Source: Funiculus sociatus GB2-C1 | Lineage (GTDB): Bacteria > Cyanobacteriota > Cyanobacteriia > Cyanobacteriales > FACHB-T130 | Direction of reading: 5' to 3' | Length of the DNA: 64,000 nucleotides | Assembly (NCBI RefSeq): GCF_039962115.1 | Contig: NZ_JAMPKJ010000003.1 | Coordinates: 1-64,000, forward strand | In this document: positions 35,779 through 45,802 of the stretch, piece after piece | Layout of the letters: each line of letters opens with the position of its first letter | Numbering within the stretch: the first letter of the stretch is position 1 | Translations under genes and position numbers: made by a program | The notes under the pieces: model-generated | Told to the model about the DNA's origin: nothing | The model's database searches: none | The model's input: the letters and a program-made list of their open reading frames with translations, nothing else

Positions 35779-36155
35779 CCTTGGGTCTGTCAGTTAAGGG
35801 CTTATATCCGCAATAATACGGATATAAGCAAATCTTTACCTAGTAATAACCTAAGTCGGAATAGTATAGCTTCTTCAATTGCCTGTTAGCCTTGATTTTA
35901 ATGAAAGCTCCTGAATTCCGGTTATTGGTAATTACAACTACACTTTACACAAACTTCATAATTCTGCCTTCAGTTAGCTTCTTACTTAAAGATTAAGTGA
36001 AGATGGGTTTTAGCTATAGCAAAATTTTTCAAATAGAAATTAAAATGCAATTGATGTCAATCCGCATTTTTACGTAAATACCCGATCTTTAGGCGGCTAG
36101 GGTAAGGATACAGGTTCTTCGTATTCCGCCAAAGCTACAGGGGAGGTATATTCAA
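35779..36155. other. 377-base gene-free spacer after kaiC
   Basis: No gene is supported. The first 50 bases hold the kaiC hairpin listed separately. The rest is AT-rich sequence with no open frame of note, and ends in the GGGGAGG ribosome binding site of the methyltransferase. Confidence 0.5.
35800..35829 (+). terminator. hairpin following kaiC
   Basis: GCTTATATCCG and CGGATATAAGC form a perfect 11-bp stem with an 8-base loop, 21 bases after the kaiC stop codon. No long T-run follows, so it may be a 3'-end stabiliser or processing site rather than a classical intrinsic terminator. Confidence 0.55.
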
Positions 36156-37004
36156 GTGGTTACACTCGCAGAATCTCAACTTCAGTTAAGCGATTTTCAA
36201 CTGGTTCAAGAGATATATTTTCCCAAAAACTATGAAGCTAGCTCCATGTGGAAACTCAAGCAGTTGTTGTGGGAAACAGCTGTAGTGCAATGGGAACAAA
36301 CAGCAGAGTCTCTAGGAAGTTTTGGGGAAGTTTGGGAACCCCTACCTATTGGTAAACATTTTGATTCAATTTTGGATCTAGGTTGTGGATATGGCAGACT
36401 CGCTGCCTATCTTTCAAAGCAGAAAAAGATTACCTGCAACAATTATTATGGAATAGACATTTCCGAGAGTCTTCTGCGGCGTATGCTGGGGTATAAAAGA
36501 GCATATAATTTGTTTCCCTCAGCCGAGTTCTCTTTAATTTGTACCGCCGGGGATAAGTTGCCATTTGAGGACAACTCAATAGATTTTGTTAGAGCAAGTA
36601 GTATTTTCTTGAGTTTAGAAACAGAGCAACTAAAACACAATCTGGCAGAGATTGCTCGCGTTATCAAGCCGGGGGGAGTTTTTGTATTTGAAGATTTATT
36701 CTACAATCGCTACTGTCCGATGAATATTTTGGATAACGTTTTGAATAAAGCGAGGAAATCCAAACTCGATTTCGGTCATTTAAAGCAATATTCTTTAGGT
36801 GAGATAAAGCGTTTGTTGAAAAATTCTCAATTATCGCAGAAGTGTCCCCAATATACTATCAAACCGCATAAACCTGCTTTGCTGCAAGAAAAATTTGGGA
36901 ATGTGGGGATGCGTGTTTCTAATGACATCAATAAGGAAATAAATCCTCCCAAATTTTTGAAAGAGTTTTTAGCTTGTGGTTATAGCGTTTACAGCAAAGT
37001 TTAG
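36156..37004 (+). CDS. class I SAM-dependent methyltransferase
   Basis: A 282-residue protein with a class I methyltransferase fold. Motif I is ILDLGCGYGRLAAYL (about 72-86), the acidic residue ending strand 2 is in YYGIDIS, and the motif around LPFEDNSIDFVRASSIFLSL is the type-11 signature. The substrate is unknown. Start is GTG with a strong GGAGG 9 bases upstream. It stands alone, in the same direction as kaiC but 377 bases away. The C-terminal third (about 190-282) is basic and less conserved. Confidence 0.85.
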   Translation: MVTLAESQLQLSDFQLVQEIYFPKNYEASSMWKLKQLLWETAVVQWEQTAESLGSFGEVWEPLPIGKHFDSILDLGCGYGRLAAYLSKQKKITCNNYYGIDISESLLRRMLGYKRAYNLFPSAEFSLICTAGDKLPFEDNSIDFVRASSIFLSLETEQLKHNLAEIARVIKPGGVFVFEDLFYNRYCPMNILDNVLNKARKSKLDFGHLKQYSLGEIKRLLKNSQLSQKCPQYTIKPHKPALLQEKFGNVGMRVSNDINKEINPPKFLKEFLACGYSVYSKV

Positions 37005-37130
37005 ATGGGCTTCTATACTTTTTGGTTAATAGCTGTCATCCACAAGGGTGCGGTTACAGGGGCAAAGACTGCCCAAAAGCAGCGTCAAGATATTTTAGCC
37101 GTTGCGAAGGCAATGGTTTGTGGAGCATAG
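37005..37130 (+). CDS. 41-residue ORF directly after the methyltransferase
   Basis: An ATG immediately follows the methyltransferase TAG and opens a 41-residue frame with a hydrophobic start (MGFYTFWLIAVIHKG) and a basic, Ala-rich end (AKTAQKQRQDILAVAKAMVC). The abutting position would allow reinitiation. It could equally be a leftover fragment of a longer gene. I do not recognise it. Confidence 0.25.
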   Translation: MGFYTFWLIAVIHKGAVTGAKTAQKQRQDILAVAKAMVCGA

Positions 37131-37191
37131 AAGTATTTGGGCTTGTCTAATTTTTGGGAAAAACGCCTGACGACTAAAGTCAAGGGCGAAT

Positions 37192-37221
37192 AAACTAAGC
37201 CCGCGCAGGCGGGCTTAGTTT
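37192..37221. terminator. 13-bp perfect hairpin before tRNA-Arg
   Basis: AAACTAAGCCCGC and GCGGGCTTAGTTT form a 13-bp stem with a GCAG loop. On the plus strand the stem ends in TTTT, and on the minus strand in a T-rich arm. It can end both the methyltransferase transcript and the leftward tRNA transcript. Confidence 0.75.
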
Positions 37222-37254
37222 TAGCGATTTGTTGGGTTTCGCTATTGCTTTAAA

Positions 37255-37327
37255 CGAGCACGGAGGGATTTGAACCCCCGACACCCAGAACCGGAATCTG
37301 GTGCTCTATCCACTGAGCTACGTGCCC
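37255..37327 (-). tRNA. tRNA-Arg (anticodon CCG)
   Basis: The minus strand folds as a 73-base tRNA without an encoded CCA. The acceptor is GGGCACG/CGTGCTC with discriminator G, the D arm is GCTCAGTGGATAGAGC, the anticodon arm is CCAGA-TTCCGGT-TCTGG and the T arm contains GTTCGAATC. The anticodon CCG reads CGG arginine codons. Confidence 0.95.
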
Positions 37328-37367
37328 TGATATCTTTGGATAAGTATAGCATTGTTAGAGGTAATTG

Positions 37368-38663
37368 TTAGAGGTAATTGATGGGGTCTACTGGTTCGCC
37401 ATTTTTTCGTACCTCGAAGTGGAGGTGGGGGCCTGTGGAAAATCCGGTGGAACCAACAGATGCGATCGCATCTCCTCTTCTCACCAATTGTCCCTCAGAT
37501 ACATACAGTTGGCTAGAGTGAGCGTATAAAGTCGTAATACCCTTGCCGTGGTTGACTATTACTGCTTTGCCGTAACCGCCATACCAACCCGCAAAAATCA
37601 CCTCTCCACTCTCGGCGGCGCGGATGGTGCTGCCATAGCTTGCCGCAAAGTCAAGGCCGGAATGTAAGCGGCGGTAGCCTAGAATTGGGTGTATCCGCCA
37701 GCCAAAGTTGCTGCTAATTGCAGCATCGCTGGGATATCCGAAGATGCCACCAGTGCTACGCTTAATGTCGTCGCCGCGAAGAATGGCTTTTTCGGCGGCT
37801 TCTTTTGCTTTAGCTTCTGCAACCCGTTTTTGAATCAAGGTGGCGATGCCTTGGGAATCTTCTGCCAAAACTCTCTCGGCAGCTTCTAAGGCTTGTCTGT
37901 TGCTATTGAGGCGTTCAATCAGTTGCTGCTGCACCTGTCCCTGTGCCATAAAGTCTGCTTTTTGTAGCAGTAGCTGCTGGCTAATTAGGGCAATTTGATT
38001 TTCCTGCTGTTCGACTGCGATTTTCTGGCTGTTGATTTGATCTGACTCGACTTTCAGGTTGCTTAAAATTTGCCTGTCTGCCTGAAAAACTAATTTTATC
38101 TGACGACGGCGGTCAAAAAATTGATTAAAATTCTGGCTAGAAAGCAGGATATTCCAGCCTTGGTTAGTTAGGTTCTGGCGTTGCAGAAAACGCAATCTGG
38201 CGACGGTGGCGGCTTGCTTTTGTTGATAATCCCTTTGGGCGAAAAATAACTGGTTTTGTAACTTTTTTAATGTTTGGGTGGCTTGTTGTAATTGGTACTG
38301 GTAATCGTTGATTTGGGTGTCGGTTAAGTTAATATTTTGCTGTACTTTGCCTAGTTGTCCCTGTGCGGCTTTTTCGAGTTTTTGTAAGCGATCGCTTTCT
38401 TGGGAAAAATTAGACCTTTGTCGATCTAACTGTTGCTGCATCTGCTTCAACGTGTCCACTGTGACTGGCGGCGGCGTGGGAGATTCAGCCTTCACGGGCA
38501 TTGATAGCATTAGCCACAGGCAAAGGCAAAGGGCAATACCCCCAACAAAGCTTAAAAAGCGTCCGAAATTTCGGTGTAGCTTTCCCTCCCCAAATCTTCG
38601 GGCAAGACACAGCAGCAAAAGGTAATAATTCTGGCTTTGATTGGGAAATAAAGCTTTGATCAT
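37368..38663 (-). CDS. M23 family metallopeptidase with coiled coil (EnvC-like)
   Basis: About 431 residues: a signal or membrane anchor (FVGGIALCLCLWLMLSMPVKA), a long coiled coil (about 65-285 of the product) and a C-terminal LytM/M23 domain. The zinc motifs are HSGLDFAASYGS (HxxxD) and GPHLHFEVR (HxH), so the peptidase may be catalytically active, unlike degenerate EnvC. It acts on peptidoglycan cross-links in the periplasm, possibly at septa. ATG at 38663 is chosen because a TATAAT-like -10 at 38752-38747 leaves a normal leader; the frame could start at a GTG at 38738. It ends close to the tRNA gene. Confidence 0.85.
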   Translation of the reverse strand: MIKALFPNQSQNYYLLLLCLARRFGEGKLHRNFGRFLSFVGGIALCLCLWLMLSMPVKAESPTPPPVTVDTLKQMQQQLDRQRSNFSQESDRLQKLEKAAQGQLGKVQQNINLTDTQINDYQYQLQQATQTLKKLQNQLFFAQRDYQQKQAATVARLRFLQRQNLTNQGWNILLSSQNFNQFFDRRRQIKLVFQADRQILSNLKVESDQINSQKIAVEQQENQIALISQQLLLQKADFMAQGQVQQQLIERLNSNRQALEAAERVLAEDSQGIATLIQKRVAEAKAKEAAEKAILRGDDIKRSTGGIFGYPSDAAISSNFGWRIHPILGYRRLHSGLDFAASYGSTIRAAESGEVIFAGWYGGYGKAVIVNHGKGITTLYAHSSQLYVSEGQLVRRGDAIASVGSTGFSTGPHLHFEVRKNGEPVDPINYL

Positions 38664-38926
38664 CTCTAGTCGCCGGAAAGACCGCCTGCCCCACCAGTTG
38701 AAGCGATGTGGGTTATTTAAACATTTACCTGAGCGCACGGATTTCCATTATATAAATATACCACAAATAACCATTTTTACAAGCTGCGTAACGAAATAAA
38801 AAACTTAAAAAAACTTAAACCTGTTAGGTATCTTTGTACACCGTTTTTTGATAGCCCTAAAGTTAGATGAAGTTTTTTGCAGTTAAAGCAAACTAGGTAA
38901 TAAATAAGTATAAGCGATTAACAACA

Positions 38927-39088
38927 ATGACCACTGACAAAACAACGACTTCCCAAAATGCTGTAGGTGAAAGTAAAAAGGAACTCAATCAAAAAACATC
39001 TAAGCAATTTGTCATCAGCACTACGATTGGAGTTTTAACAATTCTGATTTTGGCTGCCAGTTATTATTACGGACTCATTGGCTCTTAA
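38927..39088 (+). CDS. 53-residue single-pass membrane protein
   Basis: A short complete frame: a polar, Thr/Lys-rich N-terminus (MTTDKTTTSQNAVGESKKEL) followed by one clean hydrophobic helix (FVISTTIGVLTILILAASYY) and the end YGLIGS. The helix close to the C-terminus and the soluble N-terminus resemble small accessory subunits of thylakoid complexes, but I cannot match it to a known Psb, Pet or Ndh subunit. It has its own spacer (188 bases or more from the divergent M23 gene) and is closed by a strong hairpin, which favours a real gene. Confidence 0.5.
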   Translation: MTTDKTTTSQNAVGESKKELNQKTSKQFVISTTIGVLTILILAASYYYGLIGS

Positions 39089-39115
39089 TATGGTCAGAGA
39101 ACACACTTAAATGCA

Positions 39116-39154
39116 AATCGGTCGTTCCCAGTCAGATGCTGGGAACGACCGATT
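39116..39154. terminator. 15-bp bidirectional hairpin
   Basis: AATCGGTCGTTCCCA and TGGGAACGACCGATT form a perfect 15-bp stem with a 9-base loop between the convergent 53-residue gene and trmFO. The right arm covers the trmFO stop codon. It shares the TCGTTCCCA/TGGGAACGA core with two other hairpins in the window. Confidence 0.75.
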
Positions 39155-40499
39155 AACCTATGGCAGACTTCCAACTAGCGAGATTCGCAAAAGCGCGATC
39201 GCGATAAGCGCCATATCGCTCCTGCTTATTGCGAATCCTTACAGGCAATTCCGGCAAAATGCCAAAATTGGGCGGCATCGGCTGAAAATGCTTTGGTGAA
39301 GCCGAACTAATAAACTCAAACAACGCCCCCATCATCGTCGTAGTTGGTAGCGTCAGCGGTTCTTTACCCAAAGCAATTCGCACCGCATTCATCCCCGCCA
39401 GCCAACCGCCAGCAGCCGCCGCCGTGTAACCCTCAGTTCCCACCAACTGCCCTGCGGCAAGCAACGTAGGGCGGTTGTGAAATTGTAAAGAAGGCTTTAA
39501 CAACTGCGGCGCATTAATAAACGTGTTGCGGTGCATCACGCCCAACCGCACAAACTCCGCATTTTCCAAGCCTGGAATCAAGCTAAACACCCGTTTCTGC
39601 TCGCCCCAGCGCAAATTCGTCTGAAATCCCACCATATTCCAGAGTTGCCCCGCCTTATCTTCTTGGCGCAACTGTATCACCGCATAAGGACGTTGCGACT
39701 GATTTTCTGGGGCGCGGAAATCACCTTTGCGGGTATCAAACAATCCCACAGGCTTCAGAGGGCCATAGCGCATGGTATCTTCTCCCCGTTGCGCCAGTTC
39801 CTCAATTGGCAGACAAGCCTCAAAAAACTTTGCCGTCTCCCGTTCAAAGTCTTTCAATTCCGTCTGTTCAGCCTTGCAGAGTTCCTCCCGGAAATGTAGA
39901 TACTGCTCCTTATTCATTGGGCAATTGAGATAAGCCGCATCTCCCTTGTCGTAGCGAGAAGCGAGGAAAGCAATGTCACGATTAATCGATTCTCCCACCA
40001 CAATCGGGCTGGCAGCATCGAAAAAACTCATGTATTCCATCCCCGTGAAGCGTTGCAAATCTGCCGCCAAATCGGGGGAAGTTAGAGGGCCAGTAGTGAG
40101 AACTGTAATGCCTTCTGTCGGGATTTGCGGCAATTCGCCGCGCCGCAACTCAATTAAAGGGTGAGAAGCAAGAGTTTCTGTTAATTCGCTGCTAAATTTT
40201 CCCCGGTCAACGGCTAAAGCCCCACCAGCAGGAACGGCGTGTTCGTCAGCTTTGCCAATGATAATTGAGTTGAGGCGACGCAGTTCTTCGTGTAAAAGAC
40301 CAGCAGCGCGATCGCTTGACATTGCCCCAAAGGAATTACTGCACACCAGTTCCGCCAAATGTTCTGAGTGATGGGCAGGACTAAACCGCTTGGGGCGCAT
40401 TTCGTGCAGCACTACAGGCAACCCAGCATTGGCAATTTGCCACGCTGCTTCCGTCCCCGCTAAACCCCCGCCTATAACTTGAATTGGTTGTTGTTCCAT
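39153..40499 (-). CDS. trmFO: folate/FAD-dependent tRNA m5U54 methyltransferase TrmFO
   Basis: A 448-residue flavoenzyme that uses methylenetetrahydrofolate and FADH2 to make 5-methyluridine at position 54 of the tRNA T loop. The N-terminal FAD-binding motif is [12 protein letters not shown] (9-20). The catalytic cysteine is Cys53 in [13 protein letters not shown], matching Cys53 of Bacillus TrmFO, and the second cysteine is in FFEACLP (Cys229). The C-terminal [20 protein letters not shown] motif is conserved. Length is standard. Monocistronic, ending at a hairpin. Confidence 0.97.
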   Translation of the reverse strand: MEQQPIQVIGGGLAGTEAAWQIANAGLPVVLHEMRPKRFSPAHHSEHLAELVCSNSFGAMSSDRAAGLLHEELRRLNSIIIGKADEHAVPAGGALAVDRGKFSSELTETLASHPLIELRRGELPQIPTEGITVLTTGPLTSPDLAADLQRFTGMEYMSFFDAASPIVVGESINRDIAFLASRYDKGDAAYLNCPMNKEQYLHFREELCKAEQTELKDFERETAKFFEACLPIEELAQRGEDTMRYGPLKPVGLFDTRKGDFRAPENQSQRPYAVIQLRQEDKAGQLWNMVGFQTNLRWGEQKRVFSLIPGLENAEFVRLGVMHRNTFINAPQLLKPSLQFHNRPTLLAAGQLVGTEGYTAAAAGGWLAGMNAVRIALGKEPLTLPTTTMMGALFEFISSASPKHFQPMPPNFGILPELPVRIRNKQERYGAYRDRAFANLASWKSAIG

Positions 40500-40621
40500 C
40501 TAAATCTTTCCACCCCTAGTGCGGATTTTCTTTTAACGCAAAGGTGTACGCAAAGGAACGCAAAGAAATCCTTAGCGAATTGCCTTAAAAAACCAAATTA
40601 ACTGGCAGCACTCGCCGCGTT

Positions 40622-42127
40622 TTAAATATTTAACCATTGAGTAATAGTCCCAGGCACTGGCAAAAGAATGCTGACTAAAAGTGCTAACGCCAGCAATCCC
40701 CCAAAATCTCGCTTGTTGTCGAGTTCGCTGACATCGTTCAGCGCTGGTTCATCAGCTACAGGTATCAAGAATAAGAAAATTGCCCAGATAAACAAATCTG
40801 TCTGAACCAAAGACAATCCCAGCATCAGCAGCCTGGTAACTTGACCAATAGTAGCGCCAGTTCGTTGCCCAAACATAGCATGGACAATGTGACCGCCATC
40901 CAGATGTCCTACAGGCATCAACTTAAATGCCGTCCACACAAAACCAATGTAAGCCGCCACCGCTACCGGATGCAGCTTGATTGCCATATTCGACGTGAAT
41001 TCAGTTCCCAGCGCCAATTTACTCAGCACGGTTAAAAACAGAGAAAACCGGGGATTGAGGGAAGTGAAGTTTAAAATATTCGATTGGTCGGACAGGGGAA
41101 CTACCGCAGAATGAGCTAATCCCCACCACAATAGCGGTAACGCTACCACAAAGCCAGCTAGGGCGCTGGCAATGCCCACGTCAAATAATGCTTTCCGGTT
41201 GGGTATAGGCGATCGCCTTTGAATAAACGCCCCAAATGTCCCTAGGAAAAACGGCACGGGAATAAAGTAAGGCAGGGTGGTGCGAATTTTGTAATATTGG
41301 GCTGTCAGGTAATGACTTATTTCGTGGATGCCTAAAATTCCTATTAACGCTACAGCGTAGGGCAATCCTGCTAGTAACAAAGCTGGGTTTGATTGCAATT
41401 GTGAGTTAGAAACGCCTGCAATCTCCACCCCAACTAAAGCGGTGGTAAGCAAGGTAACGACCAGCAACGCCAAAGCTAAACCTGGTCGCTTCAAGGGTTC
41501 GGTGTTCTGTTGCGTCTCTGGGTGTGCTTGGGGATTGGGAACTAGAGCAAAAAACGGATCTTTGTTTAAACCTTCTTGAAAGACAACGAAGAAGCGATCG
41601 CTAAATAAATTCTCAATATTCTCCCTAATTGTCTTGTAAGCCACCTCCGGGTTAGAGCGCAACTTACCCCGACAAATCACCGCTTGCGGTCGATAATCAA
41701 TGTTCTGGAGGTAGTAAATCGACCAGGGAAAGCAATTTCGGAGATTAGTTTCTTCTGTTTTATCGATGGGACGATAGCTACTAACCGGCACGGGAGGCAC
41801 AACAGCCTTTGCCTCAGTTGGATTCTGACTCTGATTTGTTGCCGCCATCTCTTGCGTTTTTGTCGAGGGTGTGTTGATCTCCCTGCGACCCATCTGAATC
41901 AACACCCAGTACAATAACGGGCAGACGACGAACGGAGCAATTTCCAAAACTGGAGGCATCCGCGTGTCTTCACCGTAGACCAAAATCCAGCCAGTCCAAA
42001 TCAGTGCAGGAGTCATCATCACCAGCCACAATAGCCAGACTGGCGTTCGAGTGATGGTGGCAACACTACGCTTAACGATCAAGTAAGTAAATAGACCCAG
42101 TAAGATTAGGAGCAACCAGAGTTCCAT
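40622..42127 (-). CDS. site-2 protease family membrane metallopeptidase (M50, EGY-like)
   Basis: A 501-residue polytopic protease. The zinc motif is HEISH (268-272), and the second motif VGHLDGGH supplies the third ligand. Two N-terminal helices (3-20, 30-50) are followed by a Pro-rich linker and a soluble domain (FPWSIYYLQNIDYRPQAVIC). This arrangement is shared with plant EGY proteases needed for chloroplast development. The catalytic membrane core covers about 215-500. It probably cleaves a membrane-bound regulator or processes thylakoid proteins; the substrate is unknown. Confidence 0.9.
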   Translation of the reverse strand: MELWLLLILLGLFTYLIVKRSVATITRTPVWLLWLVMMTPALIWTGWILVYGEDTRMPPVLEIAPFVVCPLLYWVLIQMGRREINTPSTKTQEMAATNQSQNPTEAKAVVPPVPVSSYRPIDKTEETNLRNCFPWSIYYLQNIDYRPQAVICRGKLRSNPEVAYKTIRENIENLFSDRFFVVFQEGLNKDPFFALVPNPQAHPETQQNTEPLKRPGLALALLVVTLLTTALVGVEIAGVSNSQLQSNPALLLAGLPYAVALIGILGIHEISHYLTAQYYKIRTTLPYFIPVPFFLGTFGAFIQRRSPIPNRKALFDVGIASALAGFVVALPLLWWGLAHSAVVPLSDQSNILNFTSLNPRFSLFLTVLSKLALGTEFTSNMAIKLHPVAVAAYIGFVWTAFKLMPVGHLDGGHIVHAMFGQRTGATIGQVTRLLMLGLSLVQTDLFIWAIFLFLIPVADEPALNDVSELDNKRDFGGLLALALLVSILLPVPGTITQWLNI

Positions 42128-42430
42128 GATATAAATCTGAATTGGTCTACAGGAGAATTAACCAGAGCAGCTTAAGCTTGCTAGCTACTCTAATCACTGG
42201 CAAAGTACAACCAGATTCTCCAGAATACAGCGCTTTCCTTCCCGCCTCACAGCTTATGGCAGAACACTCTGGGGCTATTAAATAACCTCTCGCTGTCCTT
42301 GATGCCATTTAGACTTTTCCACCCAATCTAGATAGATTGAGTGCCACACCCTATATTCCATTGTAGAAAACCCAGGCAATATCCTGAACGATTGTTTTAG
42401 AAGATGTCAGTTGTCCCTGGTTTTTTTCTC

Positions 42431-42487
42431 CCAATCCCCAATCCCCAATCCCCAATCCCCAATTCCCAATTCCCAATTCCCAATCCC
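42431..42487. repeat. CCCCAAT/CCCAATT heptad array within a 360-base spacer
   Basis: Eight CCCCAAT or CCCAATT heptamers end at the stop codon of the leftward GAF/PAS kinase. Only the C-rich arm is present. The rest of the 42128-42487 interval shows no gene; it must hold the promoter of the leftward protease gene near 42128. Confidence 0.85.
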
Positions 42488-45400
42488 TCAATCTAAATTT
42501 TGCGCTTGCAGATAAACTGTGAACACCGTACCGACACCCTCTTGAGAATTAAACTCAATCGTACCGCCGTGCATCTCCACTAGCTGGCGAGTCAAAGCCA
42601 ACCCCAAGCCAGTACCCTCGTGCTGGCGATTTAGAGAACTATCAATTTGTTGAAACGCCTCAAACAAAAGATGCTGCTTATCTAGAGGAATGCCAATTCC
42701 TGTATCGGATACCTCAATCATCACCTTGTCGTCGATATACCCGATTCGCAGCCATACCTCACCCCCAGGCGGCGTGAACTTGACTGCATTTGAGAGCAGA
42801 TTCAGCAAAATTTGCTTCACCCGCCGTTCATCGCCACAAAATTCTTCCCCCTGAGGCAACCCAGTAAAATCTTCCATCAAGCTCACTTGTTGAGCTTGAG
42901 CTTTTTCTTGCAACAGTGCCAAGCATTCATTACCCACCCGCAGCAGAGAAAATTGACTTAGCGATAAAGATGCCTTACCTGCTTCAATCTTAGACACATC
43001 GAGAATATCGTTGATTAGCTGCAACAGATGCTGTCCGCTGCGATGAATAATGTTGAGATATTCTTTCTGTTTAACGTTCAGTTCGCCAAAGTATGGCTGC
43101 ATTAAAGCTGAAGACATACCAATCACAGACGTAAGCGGTGTCCGCAATTCATGGCTCATCGTTGCCAAAAACTCGGTTTTTGCCTGAGAAGCAGCATGAG
43201 CAGCAGTTAAGGCGTCTTGTAGCTGCTCAGTGCGTTCGGATAAAGCTTGCTTTGTTTTAAGTAGCTCGGTAATGTCGCGGGAAGTTCCTAAGCAAGCATA
43301 AACTTCGCCATTAGGGTGTTTTAGCGGCACACGGAAAGTATCAAAGTGGTGAGTTCCGTCTGCGAAAATCAGCCTTTCCTGCTCGTGTAGCGTTTCTCCG
43401 GATTCAAATACCCGCAGATTTTGTTTGGCAAAAGAATTGGCAACTAGCGGCGGGAAGCATTCGATTATAGGCCGTCCCTGAACTGAGTAACGGTTATCAA
43501 AGCCAATTGCTTTGGCAAAAGCATGGTTGCAAAAGCGCAGACGCATACCTTCGCGCTCTACCACAAAAATGTAATCTGGGTGAGCGTCAAAGAAACTTTC
43601 AAGCTCGGCGGTGCGCTCTTGCACTTGGACTTCTAAAGTTTGGTTTTGCTCTTGAATTTTTTGGTAGAGTGTCGCTTGGTAGATAGCGATCGCCAGCTGA
43701 TCGGCAACTGTGGTGACAAACCGTAATTCTGACTCGTGCCAGTAGCGGGGATACTTATCCTGACAGAAGTTGAGGAAACCCCAGATAGAGCCACTGCGGT
43801 GAATCGGCACCATTAGCCACGCTCCGGGATATTTTACTGCCAAGGAGCGATTAATCGGGTCATCTACTGTGCGCGTATCGCTCACCTGAACCATTTGCAA
43901 ATTCCGCAGCGCTCTGGAATAAGGGTTATTTTGATCGGGAATTATCAGGTTCATGGCTGTGGGAACATCACAATGAGCGCGATACTCCACGAGCGGCTTC
44001 CAACATTGCTGATCTTCTACGTATTGAAAAATTGAACATCGATCTGCCACCAGGAGATGTCCCAATTCCAACGTTACCGTCTGAAAAATATGAGACACGT
44101 CTAGAGAAGCACGGATCTGGGCAACCAGTCGATTTAGCAGCGCTGTATATGTAATCCGTTCCTCGGCTTGCTGATAAAGATTGGATAGATCGTGCGCTCT
44201 GTGCATCAGATGGAGCGTCAGATGAAGTAATTGCCGCTCCCAAGGTTGCCAATCTCGCTGTTCATCCCATTGCTCAACCACCAGCAAACCAACGACTACA
44301 GACGTGCCATTTAGAGGCGCGAGATTTTGCATCTCTAGATTCTGGTTCGGGTGTGTATGCAGCCATGTTAGAAAGGCAGATTGGGCTGCTCTGGCGCTAA
44401 GGTTTTGCTCAAGGTACGAGTCCATAGGCGATCGCTCTATCGCCCAAGGATTAGATTGATGGTGTTGTAAAAGACACTGTTCAACCTTCGCCCAGTCGGG
44501 ATAATGGTTTTGCCGCGAAGCAACGGGGATAGATGGAGCGTGAGCGATCGCACCCCAGATGACGCGCTCATCTTTGGGGCTATAGAACCCCATTAAACAC
44601 CGACTGACCCCTAAATTCTCCTGAATTAATGCTGCCGAACCCTGCAAAATCGCCTGGACTCCTTGAGTTGTCCAGGTAACGCGCAGCAGTTCGTGCAGTA
44701 ACTTTTCTTGCTGTAACCATTGCTGCTGTTGAGAAGGTGTTGATTGGGGATTGGGGATTGGGGATTGGGGATTGGGGATTGGGGATTGGGGACTGGGGAT
44801 TGGGGATTGGGGAATTCTTACTCTCCCCCTCTCCCACTCTCCCCCTCTGCTCCTCTCCCCCTCTCCCCTTCTCCCACTCTCCCCCTGTAATTGTGACTGT
44901 GAAAGCGCACTTACCAGCATTGAGGTAAATTCGCTTTGTGCTTCTGGCAGATTGGGCTGAGGATGCCAAGATGCGATCGCTTGCTCAAATATCTGCTTTG
45001 TTTCTGGTGTTAAGACCAGACCGCTTTGAATTTCGGTGCAAATTTTGGCAACAATCCCTGGATCAAACACAAAGGACAACTCATAACACTTAGCGTCCGT
45101 TGGTGAGTCTTGGGCTGCTTTGTAGGCTAAACATAGCACGTTGAAGCGATCGCCCATTCCCAAAATCGCCACAGATGCCAGGGAAAGAGCGTTTTCAGTT
45201 ATTATCTCCCTCCATTCGACAGAGCAAGGGAAGCAGCAGCGTAGTGCAGCGTTCTCCCCCACCCTACTTACTGACTCCTGGGTCGCCAGTGTCAAATAAC
45301 AGTTGTGTTGAGACAAATCGGGCAAATCGTGGGGAGTATTTGATACCAAATCCGGACAAAGGTCGTCAAATGTGAAATCTGACTCGCCAGGTTTGATGAG

Positions 45401-45511
45401 TAACACTCTAGAATTTTGCTCTGAAGCCAAAAACTTTAGCAGTGAGTGAGCAACAGACAAAACAGATAACCGACTGATAGAGTATCTGGGATTATTTTGC
45501 AGAAAAACCAT
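42488..45511 (-). CDS. GAF/PAS sensor histidine kinase with in-frame repeat insertion
   Basis: A 1007-residue cytoplasmic kinase. Residues 1-200 form an unassigned N-terminal domain, possibly DICT-like ([16 protein letters not shown]). Residues 208-257 are encoded by a heptad element ([13 protein letters not shown]). Then come a degenerate GAF (about 265-425), a clear GAF (about 440-610, [20 protein letters not shown]), a PAS domain (about 640-760), HisKA with the phospho-acceptor in [14 protein letters not shown], and an ATPase ([29 protein letters not shown]). No receiver or membrane segment is present, and the partner regulator is not in the neighbourhood. The GAF lacks an obvious bilin-binding cysteine motif. 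Confidence 0.87.
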   Translation of the reverse strand: MVFLQNNPRYSISRLSVLSVAHSLLKFLASEQNSRVLLIKPGESDFTFDDLCPDLVSNTPHDLPDLSQHNCYLTLATQESVSRVGENAALRCCFPCSVEWREIITENALSLASVAILGMGDRFNVLCLAYKAAQDSPTDAKCYELSFVFDPGIVAKICTEIQSGLVLTPETKQIFEQAIASWHPQPNLPEAQSEFTSMLVSALSQSQLQGESGRRGEGERSRGGEWERGRVRIPQSPIPSPQSPIPNPQSPIPNPQSTPSQQQQWLQQEKLLHELLRVTWTTQGVQAILQGSAALIQENLGVSRCLMGFYSPKDERVIWGAIAHAPSIPVASRQNHYPDWAKVEQCLLQHHQSNPWAIERSPMDSYLEQNLSARAAQSAFLTWLHTHPNQNLEMQNLAPLNGTSVVVGLLVVEQWDEQRDWQPWERQLLHLTLHLMHRAHDLSNLYQQAEERITYTALLNRLVAQIRASLDVSHIFQTVTLELGHLLVADRCSIFQYVEDQQCWKPLVEYRAHCDVPTAMNLIIPDQNNPYSRALRNLQMVQVSDTRTVDDPINRSLAVKYPGAWLMVPIHRSGSIWGFLNFCQDKYPRYWHESELRFVTTVADQLAIAIYQATLYQKIQEQNQTLEVQVQERTAELESFFDAHPDYIFVVEREGMRLRFCNHAFAKAIGFDNRYSVQGRPIIECFPPLVANSFAKQNLRVFESGETLHEQERLIFADGTHHFDTFRVPLKHPNGEVYACLGTSRDITELLKTKQALSERTEQLQDALTAAHAASQAKTEFLATMSHELRTPLTSVIGMSSALMQPYFGELNVKQKEYLNIIHRSGQHLLQLINDILDVSKIEAGKASLSLSQFSLLRVGNECLALLQEKAQAQQVSLMEDFTGLPQGEEFCGDERRVKQILLNLLSNAVKFTPPGGEVWLRIGYIDDKVMIEVSDTGIGIPLDKQHLLFEAFQQIDSSLNRQHEGTGLGLALTRQLVEMHGGTIEFNSQEGVGTVFTVYLQAQNLD
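44742..44889. repeat. heptad-armed repeat element inside the GAF/PAS kinase gene
   Basis: Plus-strand GGGGATT heptamers (about ten, 44742-44811) are followed by a short core AATTCTTACT and then a C/T-rich arm (CTCCCCCTCTCCCA type) to 44889. The gene reads it in frame on the opposite strand. The core TTCTTAC is shared with the elements in tilS and at 54495 and 62258. Confidence 0.9.
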
Positions 45512-45802
45512 GAGCTTGAGCGCTGGGGAAAGGCGGTAAAAACACTCACCAGTTTTGGTGATTGGGCATGAGAAATTCAGTAACCGACAGGTCGCCGCAT
45601 CGCAGTTCTTAACCCTCTCAAGTTTAGATTTTTCAACAATCTATTTATCGTCAAGCCTCTTGACTTATTCCCAATTTACGCTGGTCTTTTAATACAGAGT
45701 ATTAAGAACTAAGAACTGAGTAAAATCTTGTCACTTTGTAGCTAATTTTTGGGATTACGAGAAATCCCGTTAGTTACTCAGTTTTCATATCTTAGTTGTA
45801 AA

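Noticed and set aside
42431-42487. Heptad arrays (also 27943, 54570, 62258) as CRISPR or origin iterons
   Set aside because: Seven-base units without spacers; same STRR type scattered between unrelated genes; no dnaA, rep or cas genes nearby.
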